Shown here piece by piece: positions 16,931-24,936 of a stretch of DNA of 64,000 nt. A program made the translations under genes and the position numbers. The stretch spans positions 186,001 to 250,000 of the forward strand of contig CAVOYR010000008.1 of NCBI GenBank assembly GCA_963700735.1. The letters are read 5' to 3'. The notes beneath the pieces were generated by a model. The model had not been told where the DNA came from. It did not search any database and was given only the letters and a program-made list of their open reading frames with translations. Numbering within the stretch: position 1 is the stretch's first letter; every line of letters begins with the position of its first letter. The DNA is from Anderseniella sp963700735. GTDB lineage: Bacteria; Pseudomonadota; Alphaproteobacteria; Rhizobiales; Aestuariivirgaceae.

Positions 16931-18307
16931 ATGAGCGACGCTATTTCGAGACGCCAAATGCTTGGTACAGGACTGGCGCTGACGGGCGGTGCGCTGGCTG
17001 CCCCTGCGCTTGCGCAAGGGTTGCCCGACGCGCCTGTGGCGACGACGGCTGAAACCCAAAGACCCCTGACACCCACATCGGGGCCTGACCATTACCAGCC
17101 GGTGGTGACGCTGAACGGCTGGACGCTTCCATGGCGGATGAAGGACGGCGTGAAGGAGTTTCACCTTGTAGCCGAACCGGTGGAACGCGAGATGTCGCCG
17201 GGCATGGTGGCCCGGTTGTGGGGCTATAACGGCCAGTCGCCGGGGCCGACCATCGAGGCGGTGGAAGGTGACCGGGTGCGCATATTCGTCACCAACCGGC
17301 TGCCCGAGCACACTGCCGTGCACTGGCATGGCCAGTTGCTGCCGTCGGGCATGGACGGGGTGAGCGGGTTGACGCAACCGCCGATCAAGCCCGGCAAGAC
17401 ATTTGTGTATGAGTTCGAGCTGAAGAAGTCCGGCACGTTCATGTACCACTCGCATGGTGACGAGATGGTGCAGATGGCCATGGGCATGATGGGCATGTTC
17501 ATCGTGCATCCGAAGGACCCGGCGTTCATGCGGGTCGACCGTGACTTCCTGATCATGCTGAACGCCTTCGACATTGCGCCCGGTTCCTATGTGCCGAAAG
17601 TCATGACCATGACCGACTTCAACCTGTGGTGCTGGAACAGCCGCGTTTTCCCCGGCATCGACCCGCTGGTGGTGGCGAAGAATGACCGCGTGCGGGTGCG
17701 CGTGGGCAACCTGACCATGACCAACCACCCGATCCACATGCACGGGTACGACTTCGAGGTGACCAGCACCGATGGGGGCTGGGTGCCCAAGGCCGCGCGC
17801 TGGCCGGAAGTCACCATCGACATTCCGGTGGGCGCCATGCGGGCCTACGAGTTTGACGCCATCTACGAAGGCGACTGGGCCATCCACTGTCACAAGTCGC
17901 ACCACACCATGAACGCCATGGGCCATGATGTGCCAACCCAGATCGGCATCGACCCCAAGAGCCACATGAAAAAGGTGCGCCGGGTGCAGCCTGAGTTCAT
18001 GGCCATGGGCCATGACGGCATGGCGGAGATGGGTTCCATGGAAATGCCGCTGCCGGACAATACCGTGCCAATGATGACCGGCTGGGCGCAGTTCGGCCCC
18101 GTGGAAATGGGCGGCATGTTCTCGGTGGTGAAGGTGCGCGAAGGGTTGGCGGCGGACGATTACAGCGATCCGGGCTGGTACCAGCACCCCGAAGGCACTG
18201 TCGCTTATGAGTGGACCGGCGAGGTGCCAAAGCCTGTCCGCGCGACCGACGCCACGACCCGCATCACAGCCGGGCAACCCGGTGCGCCGCAGAAGTCCGG
18301 CGGCTGA
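16931..18307 (+). CDS. Tat-exported multicopper oxidase, copper-resistance type (CopA-like)
   Basis: A 458-residue multicopper oxidase thought to oxidise toxic Cu(I) to Cu(II) in the periplasm. It begins with a twin-arginine signal (SRRQMLGTGLALTGGALAA). All four copper-binding His motifs are present: HWHGQ near residue 130, HSHGDEM near 171, HPIHMHG near 265 and HCHKSHHTMNAM near 318, which exactly fits HCHxxxHxxxxM for the type 1 and trinuclear sites. Past this comes a Met/Gly-rich stretch (MAMGHDGMAEMGSMEMP), as in copper-tolerance oxidases. ATG 16931 has AAGGAGA eight bases upstream. It sits between a TolC-like channel and a CusF-like chaperone. Confidence 0.93.
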   Translation: MSDAISRRQMLGTGLALTGGALAAPALAQGLPDAPVATTAETQRPLTPTSGPDHYQPVVTLNGWTLPWRMKDGVKEFHLVAEPVEREMSPGMVARLWGYNGQSPGPTIEAVEGDRVRIFVTNRLPEHTAVHWHGQLLPSGMDGVSGLTQPPIKPGKTFVYEFELKKSGTFMYHSHGDEMVQMAMGMMGMFIVHPKDPAFMRVDRDFLIMLNAFDIAPGSYVPKVMTMTDFNLWCWNSRVFPGIDPLVVAKNDRVRVRVGNLTMTNHPIHMHGYDFEVTSTDGGWVPKAARWPEVTIDIPVGAMRAYEFDAIYEGDWAIHCHKSHHTMNAMGHDVPTQIGIDPKSHMKKVRRVQPEFMAMGHDGMAEMGSMEMPLPDNTVPMMTGWAQFGPVEMGGMFSVVKVREGLAADDYSDPGWYQHPEGTVAYEWTGEVPKPVRATDATTRITAGQPGAPQKSGG

Positions 18308-18355
18308 CATCCAGACACATCCCTAGATCAATCAAGACTGAAAGGAACCGAAATC

Positions 18356-18643
18356 ATGAAACTCAAGACAGCATTTGCCATCCTTGCCATTCTGGCTGCT
18401 CCGGTCACACCTGCATTCGCAGAAGACGTGTCGTGGACCAAGGGCGAAGTCACAAAGGTGGACCTTGCCCAGAGCAAGGTCACCGTGAAGCATGAGGAGA
18501 TCAAGAATCTCGACATGCCCAGCATGACCATGGTGTTCTTTGCGCCGGACAAGTCCGTCATCGAGGGGCTGAAAGCGGGTGACAAGAAGCAGTTCGAGTT
18601 CGCCGACATGAACGGCCGGATGATCGTCAAGCAGGTCAAGTAA
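18356..18643 (+). CDS. CusF-like periplasmic copper-binding protein
   Basis: A 95-residue exported protein with a signal peptide (MKLKTAFAILAILAA, cleavage after AFA) and a small OB-fold CusF domain. The metal-site region reads VKHEEIKNLDMPSMTMVFF. Compared with E. coli CusF, the His and the two Met of the MTM motif are kept, but the cation-pi tryptophan is replaced by Met (NLDMPSMTM), giving a His/Met3-like site. CusF proteins carry Cu(I)/Ag(I) to efflux pumps. It follows the multicopper oxidase by about 50 bases. Confidence 0.87.
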   Translation: MKLKTAFAILAILAAPVTPAFAEDVSWTKGEVTKVDLAQSKVTVKHEEIKNLDMPSMTMVFFAPDKSVIEGLKAGDKKQFEFADMNGRMIVKQVK

Positions 18644-18676
18644 GGCGCGCAAGCCACCACAACGAGCAAGGATTGG

Positions 18677-19141
18677 ATGGACGTGAGATATCTCAGAATG
18701 ACAGCCTTCGCGGCACTGGCGATTGCAGCCGTTTCAGCCGCCGCAGTTGCCCACCAGGGGGCGACCGGCATGGTGATGCAGCGCATGGAAGCGATGAAGG
18801 AAATCAGCGCGAGCATGAAGACCATCGCTGCCATGGTGAAGGGCGAACAACCCTTCGATGGTGCGGCTGTGCAGGCAGCAGCCGGCGTTATCGCTCAGCA
18901 TGGCAAGCACATGCCGCACATGTTTCCTGAAGGCACGCTGGACAAGCCCACCGAAGCACTGCCAGTGATCTGGACCCGCTGGGACGACTTCACTGGCCTG
19001 GCCAGGGACATGGAAACCGGTGCGCTGGCGCTGGCGGAGGCCGCCAGGACGGCATCGGCTGCGCAGGATATCGTGCCTCAACTTGGCGAAGTCGGCAAAA
19101 GCTGCAAGGCCTGCCATGAATCCTTCAGGCTGGCCAAGTAG
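18677..19141 (+). CDS. Class II c-type cytochrome (cytochrome c' / c556 family)
   Basis: A 154-residue exported cytochrome: signal peptide (LRMTAFAALAIAAVSAAAVA) then a four-helix-bundle domain with the single haem site at the C-terminus (SCKACHESFRLAK), the hallmark of class II cytochromes c. The N-terminal helix holds the possible axial Met (VMQRMEAMKEIS). It is the last gene of the copper operon, 33 bases after cusF, and may accept electrons from Cu(I) oxidation or serve general electron transfer; that role is inference. Confidence 0.85.
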   Translation: MDVRYLRMTAFAALAIAAVSAAAVAHQGATGMVMQRMEAMKEISASMKTIAAMVKGEQPFDGAAVQAAAGVIAQHGKHMPHMFPEGTLDKPTEALPVIWTRWDDFTGLARDMETGALALAEAARTASAAQDIVPQLGEVGKSCKACHESFRLAK

Positions 19142-19146
19142 GGGCC

Positions 19147-19905
19147 TCACAATATCTGGCTGAGGAATTCGCGCGTCCTTGGGTCCTTCGCCTTCTTGAA
19201 GAAGGTGGCGGGGGGCCCGTGTTCCACGATGACACCGCGGTCGGTGAAATAGATGTGGTCGGCGATCTCGCGCGCGAAGCCCATTTCATGGGTGACGAGG
19301 ATGCAGGTCATGCCTTCGGCCGCGAGGTCCTTGATGGTGACCAGCACTTCCTTCACCGTCTCCGGGTCGAGCGCGGCAGTAACCTCGTCGAACAGCATCA
19401 CGTCGGGGTTCATGGCCAGCGAACGGGCAATGGCGACGCGCTGTTGCTGGCCCCCTGACAGTTCGCCCGGGTAAGCGTTCTCCTTGCCCTCGAGGCGCAC
19501 CTTGCGGATCAGCTCGCGAGCGCGCTGCTCGACCTGCGCCGGGTCCTGCTTCAGCACCAGCACAGGTGCCATCATGACGTTCTGCAGCGCCGTCTTGTGC
19601 GGGAACAGGTTGTACTGCTGGAACACCATGCCGACCTTCTTGCGCAGTTCCAGCTTGTCCAGGTTCGGCGTGTTGACCTCAAGGCCTTCCACCTTGATGG
19701 AGCCGGACTGGATGTCGTTGAGCGCATTGATGCAGCGGATCAGCGTCGACTTGCCCGAGCCGGATGGACCTATCACGCACACGACCTCGCCCTTCATCAC
19801 GTCAAAGGTGATGCCCTTGAGCACCGCAAGGTCACCGAACGACTTGTGCACATCCTTGATCGAGATGATCGGCTGGTCGGGGGTCCATGTATCGGTCACG
19901 GGCAT
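19147..19905 (-). CDS. Polar amino-acid ABC transporter ATP-binding protein
   Basis: A 252-residue ATPase of the amino-acid importer class (GlnQ/AapP-like). Walker A is GPSGSGKST, the signature is LSGGQQQRVAIARSLA, and Walker B is VMLFDEVTAALDPE with the amino-acid-importer VTAALDPE form, then THEMGFARE (H-loop). It is the last gene of a four-gene minus-strand operon: binding protein, two permeases, ATPase; it starts two bases after the stop of the second permease. Confidence 0.95.
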   Translation of the reverse strand: MPVTDTWTPDQPIISIKDVHKSFGDLAVLKGITFDVMKGEVVCVIGPSGSGKSTLIRCINALNDIQSGSIKVEGLEVNTPNLDKLELRKKVGMVFQQYNLFPHKTALQNVMMAPVLVLKQDPAQVEQRARELIRKVRLEGKENAYPGELSGGQQQRVAIARSLAMNPDVMLFDEVTAALDPETVKEVLVTIKDLAAEGMTCILVTHEMGFAREIADHIYFTDRGVIVEHGPPATFFKKAKDPRTREFLSQIL

Positions 19906-19907
19906 TC

Positions 19908-20804
19908 CTACTGGTTGACCGCAAAGCGGTTCTCGAGTTTGCGGGTTAGCAGTGCGATGGGGTAGCTATAGAGGAAAAACCACGACATCAGCCACAGGTA
20001 CATCGGGATCAGGAATTCACTGCGGCCTTCGGCGGCGAGTGCGTCCTGGGTCAGGGTCATGCCATCATTGACGCCCAGGATGGAGACGAGCGGCGTCGAC
20101 ATGGTGAGGATGCAGTACCAGTTCATCCACGGTGGGATCATGCGTTTCACGCACTGCGGCAGGATGATGCGCCACAGGGTCTGGCTGCGGCTGAACGCAA
20201 GGCTTTCGGCCGAGTCCCACTGGCCGGTGGGGATGGAGGCGATGGAGCCGCGCACGATCTCCGAGACGTTGGCCATGATCGGCAGCGACAGGGCAAAGGT
20301 TGCCTTGGCCCAGCCGGATATCTCGATGCGGGTGTCGCCGATGCGGATGAAGAACGGTATCAGCAGCATGAAGTAGAACAGCAACACCAGCCACGGCGAG
20401 TTGCGGAACAGCTGGGTGATGACCCATGACGTGCGGCGGATGAACCGGTTTGGCGAGACCTGGCCGAGGCCCAGCCATAGCCCCATGAACGTGCCCAGTG
20501 CCATGGCGATGACGCTGACGACGATGTTGAGGACAAAGCCGCCGAACTCGCCCTCGGGGCCGAAAAACATCAGTGGTGTCCATTTGACGAGGGTCTGCCA
20601 GACGGTCTGTCCCTTATCGCCCATCATCTGCGCATGGGCGCTGTCAATGAGCAGCCAGGAGGTCAGCACCAGCGCCAGCGCCAGGCCAAAGCGCTTGCTG
20701 CTTGCAAGGCCCACCCAGTCGCGGGCTTCCCAGGTAGCGGCCCCGGGCCGGAACGGCAGCAGGACCGGCAGGTCGGTAGAAGTGTTGTGCAGCACGGGTT
20801 TCAT
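19908..20804 (-). CDS. Amino-acid ABC transporter permease (second subunit)
   Basis: A 298-residue inner-membrane permease of the HisMQ family. The start ATG 20804 overlaps the stop of the upstream permease; an in-frame ATG at 20855 would sit inside that gene. An N-terminal helix (FGLALALVLTSWLLIDSAHA) precedes a long periplasmic segment, then the conserved core with the EAA-like loop (ESLAFSRSQTLWRIILPQC). It would pair with the first permease to form the channel. Confidence 0.92.
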   Translation of the reverse strand: MKPVLHNTSTDLPVLLPFRPGAATWEARDWVGLASSKRFGLALALVLTSWLLIDSAHAQMMGDKGQTVWQTLVKWTPLMFFGPEGEFGGFVLNIVVSVIAMALGTFMGLWLGLGQVSPNRFIRRTSWVITQLFRNSPWLVLLFYFMLLIPFFIRIGDTRIEISGWAKATFALSLPIMANVSEIVRGSIASIPTGQWDSAESLAFSRSQTLWRIILPQCVKRMIPPWMNWYCILTMSTPLVSILGVNDGMTLTQDALAAEGRSEFLIPMYLWLMSWFFLYSYPIALLTRKLENRFAVNQ

Positions 20805-21538
20805 TGGCCGAACCCCGGTACGCGAATGGCCTTCTCCCAGCGGTGCATCATCCACACAAGCACCCCGACCAGCAGGATGTAGACGGTCCAGACGACGTTC
20901 ATCATTTCCGGCACGTTGTACTCGTCCGACCAGATCTGGTTGGAGATGTAGAGGGTTTCGGGCACCGCTATGGCGTAGGCAACCGTCGTGGTCTTGACCA
21001 GATTGATCAGGTTATTGTTCAGCGCCGGCAGGCAGACGCGGTAGGCCAGCGGAAACGTAATGTAGCGGTAGATCTGGAAACGCGAGTAGCCCAGCGACTG
21101 CGCGCCCTCGATGGTCGATCTCGGGACGGCCTCGATGCCGGCACGGAAGATCTCGGTGTTGAAGGCGCCTGCGAAAAAGGACAACGCGATCACTGCCCAG
21201 CCATAGCTGCTGAGGATGCCGCCGCGAATGTCGAGCAGGTCGGAAAGCGCGGAGTTGACGGCGAAATAGAAGAAATAGAGTTGCACCAGCGGCGGCGTGT
21301 TGCGGAAAAACGCGATGTAGCCGCTCATGATGCGGCGCACCCACACCATGGGTGACATCTGCAGCCACGCGCCGGCAATGCCGATGATGATGCTGGCCAC
21401 AACGCAAACGAAGGACAGGTGGATGGTGGTCCACACGCCGATCAGAAAGCGGCTGCGGTCCAGCGGATCATAGAAAATGGTGAGTTTGATCCCATAAGCG
21501 TCTTTCAGCCACAGGAAAAACTCGGCAACCGTTTCCAA
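20801..21538 (-). CDS. Amino-acid ABC transporter permease (first subunit)
   Basis: A 245-residue HisMQ-family permease. The family FRNTPPLVQLYF motif is around residue 98, the permease EAA loop reads GAQSLGYSRFQIYRYITFP, and several hydrophobic helices are evident. It begins METVAEFFLWLKD and follows the binding-protein gene by about 95 bases, which hold a strong stem-loop that probably lowers expression of the membrane components relative to the binding protein. Confidence 0.93.
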   Translation of the reverse strand: METVAEFFLWLKDAYGIKLTIFYDPLDRSRFLIGVWTTIHLSFVCVVASIIIGIAGAWLQMSPMVWVRRIMSGYIAFFRNTPPLVQLYFFYFAVNSALSDLLDIRGGILSSYGWAVIALSFFAGAFNTEIFRAGIEAVPRSTIEGAQSLGYSRFQIYRYITFPLAYRVCLPALNNNLINLVKTTTVAYAIAVPETLYISNQIWSDEYNVPEMMNVVWTVYILLVGVLVWMMHRWEKAIRVPGFGQ

Positions 21539-21591
21539 AAGCCCCTCCAGTTCCGGATGCGATTATCAAACAGAACGAAATCAAAGGCGAA

Positions 21592-21613
21592 GGCCCGGCA
21601 TGTCTGCCGGACC
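21592..21613 (-). promoter_or_regulatory. Intercistronic stem-loop between binding-protein and permease genes
   Basis: A 9-bp inverted repeat GGCCCGGCA (21592-21600) / TGCCGGACC (21605-21613) with a four-base loop and one G-U pair in the transcript. It follows the binding-protein stop by about 20 bases and there is no T-run, so it likely stabilises the upstream mRNA or causes partial termination, a common device for making more binding protein than permease. Confidence 0.55.
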
Positions 21614-21632
21614 GTCGCTTTTTGCGTTAGAA

Positions 21633-22517
21633 CTACTTGACTTCGCCTTCGTCCAGAACGTCGTCACATACCTTGTCGCCAGCGTTGCACTTTTCCTGCA
21701 TCATCGCGACCCACTTGGTGGACGGAATGCTCCACTTCTTCTCCCATTCGACGATCATGCCGGACTTGTGCCAGTCGGCGATGGCTTCGGAGATCAGCTT
21801 GCCGATCGGTTCGCTGACGTCTCCCTTGCGCACGGCAGCACCCCAGGGGGCATCGGCCACGACCGGCGTGGAAATCGAGTAGTCAGCCCACTTTTCGGGG
21901 TCATTGACCTTGCGCGGGATGAACGCTGAGTCATCGTACAGCCAGCCGACACAGCGGCCGTCCAGCAGGGCAGCCTCGATCTCGGGCACGCCCTTGAACA
22001 CGATCATGTTGGCCTTGTTCTTCTCGCCCCATTCCTTGTTGTACCAGGCACCCTGGGTGCCGCAGATATTCTTGCCTTCGATATCGGGCCAATCCTTGAT
22101 GCCGCTGTCCTTGTGGGCAAACACAGCCACGCCCGACGAGTAATAGTTGGGCTGCAGGATGCCAACCACGTTGCGCCGTTCCAATGTGTCGGACATGGTG
22201 GCGATCATGATGTCGGTCTTGCCTTGCTCGAGGAACTGCATGCGATTGGAAGCCACGACTGCAATGAGCTCCACCTCGATTGCCTTGCCGGCCTTTTCAC
22301 CGATGCGCTTGGCGATATCCATGGCCATGTCGACTTCCATGCCGACGATGTTGCCCTGGGCGTCGCGCATGCCCCACGGCGCATAGTCGGCCTTGGTGCC
22401 GACAACCATCTTGCCACGCGAGATGATGTCATCGAGCGTTCCGGCCGTAACGGCTGACGTTGCGACGGCCAGCAGTGCGGCGGCGGCGATGCCGAGTTTC
22501 AAAGTCCTTGCAATCAT
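21633..22517 (-). CDS. Amino-acid ABC transporter periplasmic binding protein
   Basis: A 294-residue family 3 solute-binding protein. A signal peptide (TLKLGIAAAALLAVATSAV, cleavage after VTA) is followed by the typical bilobed domain: KMVVGTKADYAPWGMRD, then VDMAMDIAKRIG and DIMIATMSDTLERR. The substrate is probably a polar amino acid; which one is not decidable. ATG 22517 is chosen because it gives the signal peptide and has GGGAG upstream; earlier in-frame ATGs add an unlikely 40 residues. Confidence 0.92.
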   Translation of the reverse strand: MIARTLKLGIAAAALLAVATSAVTAGTLDDIISRGKMVVGTKADYAPWGMRDAQGNIVGMEVDMAMDIAKRIGEKAGKAIEVELIAVVASNRMQFLEQGKTDIMIATMSDTLERRNVVGILQPNYYSSGVAVFAHKDSGIKDWPDIEGKNICGTQGAWYNKEWGEKNKANMIVFKGVPEIEAALLDGRCVGWLYDDSAFIPRKVNDPEKWADYSISTPVVADAPWGAAVRKGDVSEPIGKLISEAIADWHKSGMIVEWEKKWSIPSTKWVAMMQEKCNAGDKVCDDVLDEGEVK

Positions 22518-22632
22518 TTGATGCTCCCTGGGTTTTGCTGCGGCGCGAGTGCGCCACAAGCGGTAACGGTCTGCAAATGCAGTGAAAAGCAATTGCGGGG
22601 TAATTGCAAATGAGGAGCAATGTTTTTTCCTG

Positions 22633-23394
22633 CTAGTAGCCATGCACGAGCCCGGTCACGACTGGCGACGGGGGCGGAACGGTCAATCCGCCAAACCGGC
22701 GGTCGCGCCTTCTGAAGTCGTCCACGGCACGGCCCAGGTCTTCGGCAGTGAAGTCGGGCCACAGCTTCTGGCAGAAGTGCAGTTCGGCATAAGTGGCCTC
22801 CCACGGCAGAAAGCCGGACAGGCGCTGTTCGCCGGACGTGCGGATGACCAGGTCCACATCGCGGTAGCCGGATCCGGTTGCAAGGCAGGCCGAGAAGGAT
22901 GCTTCGTCGAGGTGCCCCTGCAGCAGCGCATGACGTGCTGCCTCCAGGATGGCATGCCGGCCGGAGTAGTCGATGGCAATGCGCACGTTGAGGCGAGTGC
23001 CTGTGGCTGTTTCACGCTCGACCTTCTCGATCGCGCTTGTGACGCGGTCAGGTAGCCGGTCGCGGCGGCCGATGACGGTGAGGCGAATGCCTGCGGCGAT
23101 GAACGGAGCGGTCTCGCGCACCACATAGTGTTCGATGAGCCGCATCATGCCGTCAACTTCAGGCCTTGGCCGCTTCCAGTTGTCGGACGAAAAGGCAAAC
23201 ATCGTCAGCGTGCTGATGCCGAGAAACGGTGCGGCGGCAACGGTGCGGCGCACCGCCTCGACACCGGCCTCGTGGCCTTGCGTGCGGGTCAGGTTGCGCT
23301 GTGTTCCCCAGCGGCCATTGCCGTCCATGATGATGCCGACATGCAGGCCTTGTGCGGCATCATCGTTGGCTTTACATTCAAGATTACTTTGCAT
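22633..23394 (-). CDS. cis-Prenyltransferase (undecaprenyl diphosphate synthase paralogue)
   Basis: A 253-residue cis-isoprenyl diphosphate synthase. Conserved blocks are all present: IIMDGNGRWGTQR (catalytic Asp), TMFAFSSDNWKRP (SxxNWxRP) and DLVIRTSGEQRLSGFLPW followed by YAEL. These enzymes make C55 or other cis-prenyl carriers for the cell wall. The housekeeping uppS normally lies beside cdsA and frr, which are absent here, so this is probably a second copy. The start codon sits inside a 17-bp quasi-palindrome shared with the upstream regulatory genes; GGAG lies eight bases before ATG 23394. Chain length cannot be read. Confidence 0.86.
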   Translation of the reverse strand: MQSNLECKANDDAAQGLHVGIIMDGNGRWGTQRNLTRTQGHEAGVEAVRRTVAAAPFLGISTLTMFAFSSDNWKRPRPEVDGMMRLIEHYVVRETAPFIAAGIRLTVIGRRDRLPDRVTSAIEKVERETATGTRLNVRIAIDYSGRHAILEAARHALLQGHLDEASFSACLATGSGYRDVDLVIRTSGEQRLSGFLPWEATYAELHFCQKLWPDFTAEDLGRAVDDFRRRDRRFGGLTVPPPSPVVTGLVHGY

Positions 23395-23402
23395 TGTAAA
23401 GT
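23386..23402. promoter_or_regulatory. 17-bp quasi-palindrome across the uppS-paralogue start codon
   Basis: ACTTTGCATTGTAAAGT, with arms ACTTT/AAAGT and an inner CA/TG. The identical 17-mer in opposite orientation occurs at 24442-24458. It spans the start codon of the cis-prenyltransferase gene, directly after its Shine-Dalgarno. A plausible -10 (TATATA/TATAAC) lies just upstream. It is a candidate operator for the winged-helix regulator encoded next door (inference). Confidence 0.6.
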
Positions 23403-23455
23403 CTCCAGACGTGGTTATATATCAATGGGTTAAAGTTACGGGTTGAAAGGATGAA

Positions 23456-23827
23456 TCAGGCGGGTTTCAGCGTGCCGGGCTGGGCCGGTGCCATCTGGCC
23501 CGACGGGGCGCTGGCGTTCCTCAGCACCCGTTCCAGTTCGTTCAGGTAGGCCAGGAACTTGTCCCGACCAGCCGGTGTCAGGGCGCAGGTGGTGTGCGGA
23601 CGGTTGCCTTCGAAGCCCTTCGTCACGGCGATGAGACCGGCCTCCTGAAGCACGGTGACGTGGCGTGACAGGTTGCCGTCGGTGAGGCCGCACAGTGCCT
23701 TGAGATCGGTAAACGCGACGCCGCCCGGCCGCGAGATCAGCGAGGTGAGGATCGACAGCCGGGCTTTCTCGTGGATCACCCGGTCGAGGCCGTCAAAGGC
23801 GAACGGGGCTTCAGCGCTGTCTGGCAT
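23456..23827 (-). CDS. Winged-helix transcriptional regulator (HTH_34-like)
   Basis: A 123-residue protein that is essentially one winged helix-turn-helix domain: RVIHEKARLSILTSLI, recognition region FTDLKALCGLTDGNLSRHV and wing GLIAVTKGFEGNRPHTTCAL, ending in a short dimerisation helix. It resembles ArsR/MarR-like small regulators of the PF13601 type. ATG 23827 has GGAG six bases upstream and overlaps the end of the membrane-protein gene; ATG 23839 is an alternative. It probably represses its own operon together with the uppS paralogue through the shared 17-bp site, a model not proven by sequence. Confidence 0.8.
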   Translation of the reverse strand: MPDSAEAPFAFDGLDRVIHEKARLSILTSLISRPGGVAFTDLKALCGLTDGNLSRHVTVLQEAGLIAVTKGFEGNRPHTTCALTPAGRDKFLAYLNELERVLRNASAPSGQMAPAQPGTLKPA

Positions 23828-24425
23828 CTGCGTCTCCATAGGCAAAGCGCAACACAAGTGCGAGTGCGATCTGGCCAATGCCGAAGGGAATACCCATGGT
23901 CCACGGATTGATGGCCGGGGCGCTGGCGGAGAGCATCAGCACGGTGGGGCCGGTGAGCATGTACCAGCCGGCAACCCACCTGACCTGGCGCGGCAGCGTA
24001 CGCCCGGCTGCAAACAGGCCAAGGGCGACCAATACCTGCCAGATGCCGGGCAGGGTCCACAACACGCCGGGCGCGAACGACCAGAACACCGCCGTTATCG
24101 CCAGCGCGGCAAAGCCCGCCGGCAGGAACTGCTCCAGCGCGTTGATCAGCACCGCGTCCGACAGACCGCGGTGCTGGCGGCGGGTGCGTGCAATCACCTC
24201 GACGCCGGATAGTGTAGCTGCGGCGATAGCCGTGATGCACCAGGCTTGCACGAAGCTGTAGGCGTCAGCCGGTGCCGTCGCCCAGGTCTGGACGGCGGCA
24301 ACGGCCAACGCCATCATGCCTGTGACCGCCATCACTGCCGGGCCGAAACCACAGAACATCGTGCCGGCTGCAAGCTGGCTCTTGATGTCCGAGATGTCGG
24401 CCAGGGCGCGTTCGATGTCCTTCAT
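23811..24425 (-). CDS. Multi-pass membrane protein coupled to the winged-helix regulator
   Basis: A 204-residue integral membrane protein with about six hydrophobic segments (for example FGPAVMAVTGMMALAVAAV, FAALAITAVFWSFAPGVLW, IPFGIGQIALALVLRFAYG). The N-terminus MKDIERALADISDIKSQLA is soluble and helical. I do not recognise a functional family; similar membrane proteins are commonly found translationally coupled to small winged-helix regulators. It overlaps the regulator by 17 bases. A 17-bp quasi-palindrome lies 17 bases upstream of ATG 24425. Confidence 0.75.
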   Translation of the reverse strand: MKDIERALADISDIKSQLAAGTMFCGFGPAVMAVTGMMALAVAAVQTWATAPADAYSFVQAWCITAIAAATLSGVEVIARTRRQHRGLSDAVLINALEQFLPAGFAALAITAVFWSFAPGVLWTLPGIWQVLVALGLFAAGRTLPRQVRWVAGWYMLTGPTVLMLSASAPAINPWTMGIPFGIGQIALALVLRFAYGDADARQR

Positions 24426-24441
24426 TCCTGCCTCGCAAATA

Positions 24442-24458
24442 ACTTTACAATGCAAAGT
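24442..24458. promoter_or_regulatory. 17-bp quasi-palindrome upstream of the membrane-protein/regulator genes
   Basis: ACTTTACAATGCAAAGT, exactly the reverse complement of the site at 23386-23402. It lies between the end of the MerR gene and the start of the membrane-protein gene, in the position of a repressor operator. The exact 17-base match between two promoter-proximal sites in one short cluster is unlikely by chance. Confidence 0.62.
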
Positions 24459-24461
24459 ACA

Positions 24462-24935
24462 TCAATCGCTTTCGGGCTGCAAGTCCACATTTGCCGGTTT
24501 GCACTGGTTGAACATCTGCTGCACCAGCTGGGTGGTGACGTAGTACTGCTTGCGCAGTTCCTCCTCACGCCGCAGCAGTTCATGCGTGTGTTCGGAAAAC
24601 AGCTCGGTCAGGTCCGGCAGCCGGTCGGCGGTGCTGCCGGGTATTGCCAGCCGGTCGAGAAGGGCAATCACCGATTTCACGTCCATGCCGATGCCGCGCA
24701 GGTCTCGCGCCAGGTTCAGGCGGCGCATCTGGTCCGGCGAGAACAGTCGCGTGGTGCCGCGGCGAATTGGCGTTGCGATGCCGATCTCGGAATAGAACCT
24801 GACGGTACGTGCAGTGATGCCGAGACGGCGCGTCACGGCGTTGGTAGAGATCAACCGCTGTTCGGCTATGGCTCCGGGCTGGTTGTCTGCCATGACCTGG
24901 AAGATCAGGCTGATAATGTCTTGGGCTGTCGTCAT
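24462..24935 (-). CDS. MerR-family transcriptional regulator
   Basis: A 157-residue regulator: an N-terminal tail, then the MerR winged helix (AVTRRLGITARTVRFYSEIG, then RRGTTRLFSPDQMRRL) and an effector/dimerisation helix region (MDVKSVIALLDR, HTHELLRREEELRKQ). One Cys (FNQCKPANV) near the C-terminus is not in a known metal motif, so the ligand is unknown. The start ATG at 24935 lies directly behind a 7-bp inverted repeat. It reads in the same direction as the membrane protein, with 36 bases between. Confidence 0.85.
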   Translation of the reverse strand: MTTAQDIISLIFQVMADNQPGAIAEQRLISTNAVTRRLGITARTVRFYSEIGIATPIRRGTTRLFSPDQMRRLNLARDLRGIGMDVKSVIALLDRLAIPGSTADRLPDLTELFSEHTHELLRREEELRKQYYVTTQLVQQMFNQCKPANVDLQPESD

Positions 24936-24936
24936 G

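Noticed and set aside
16928..18310. 460-codon minus-strand frame
   Set aside because: Antisense to the multicopper oxidase; its high His content is a mirror of Met/Val codons, not a metal protein.
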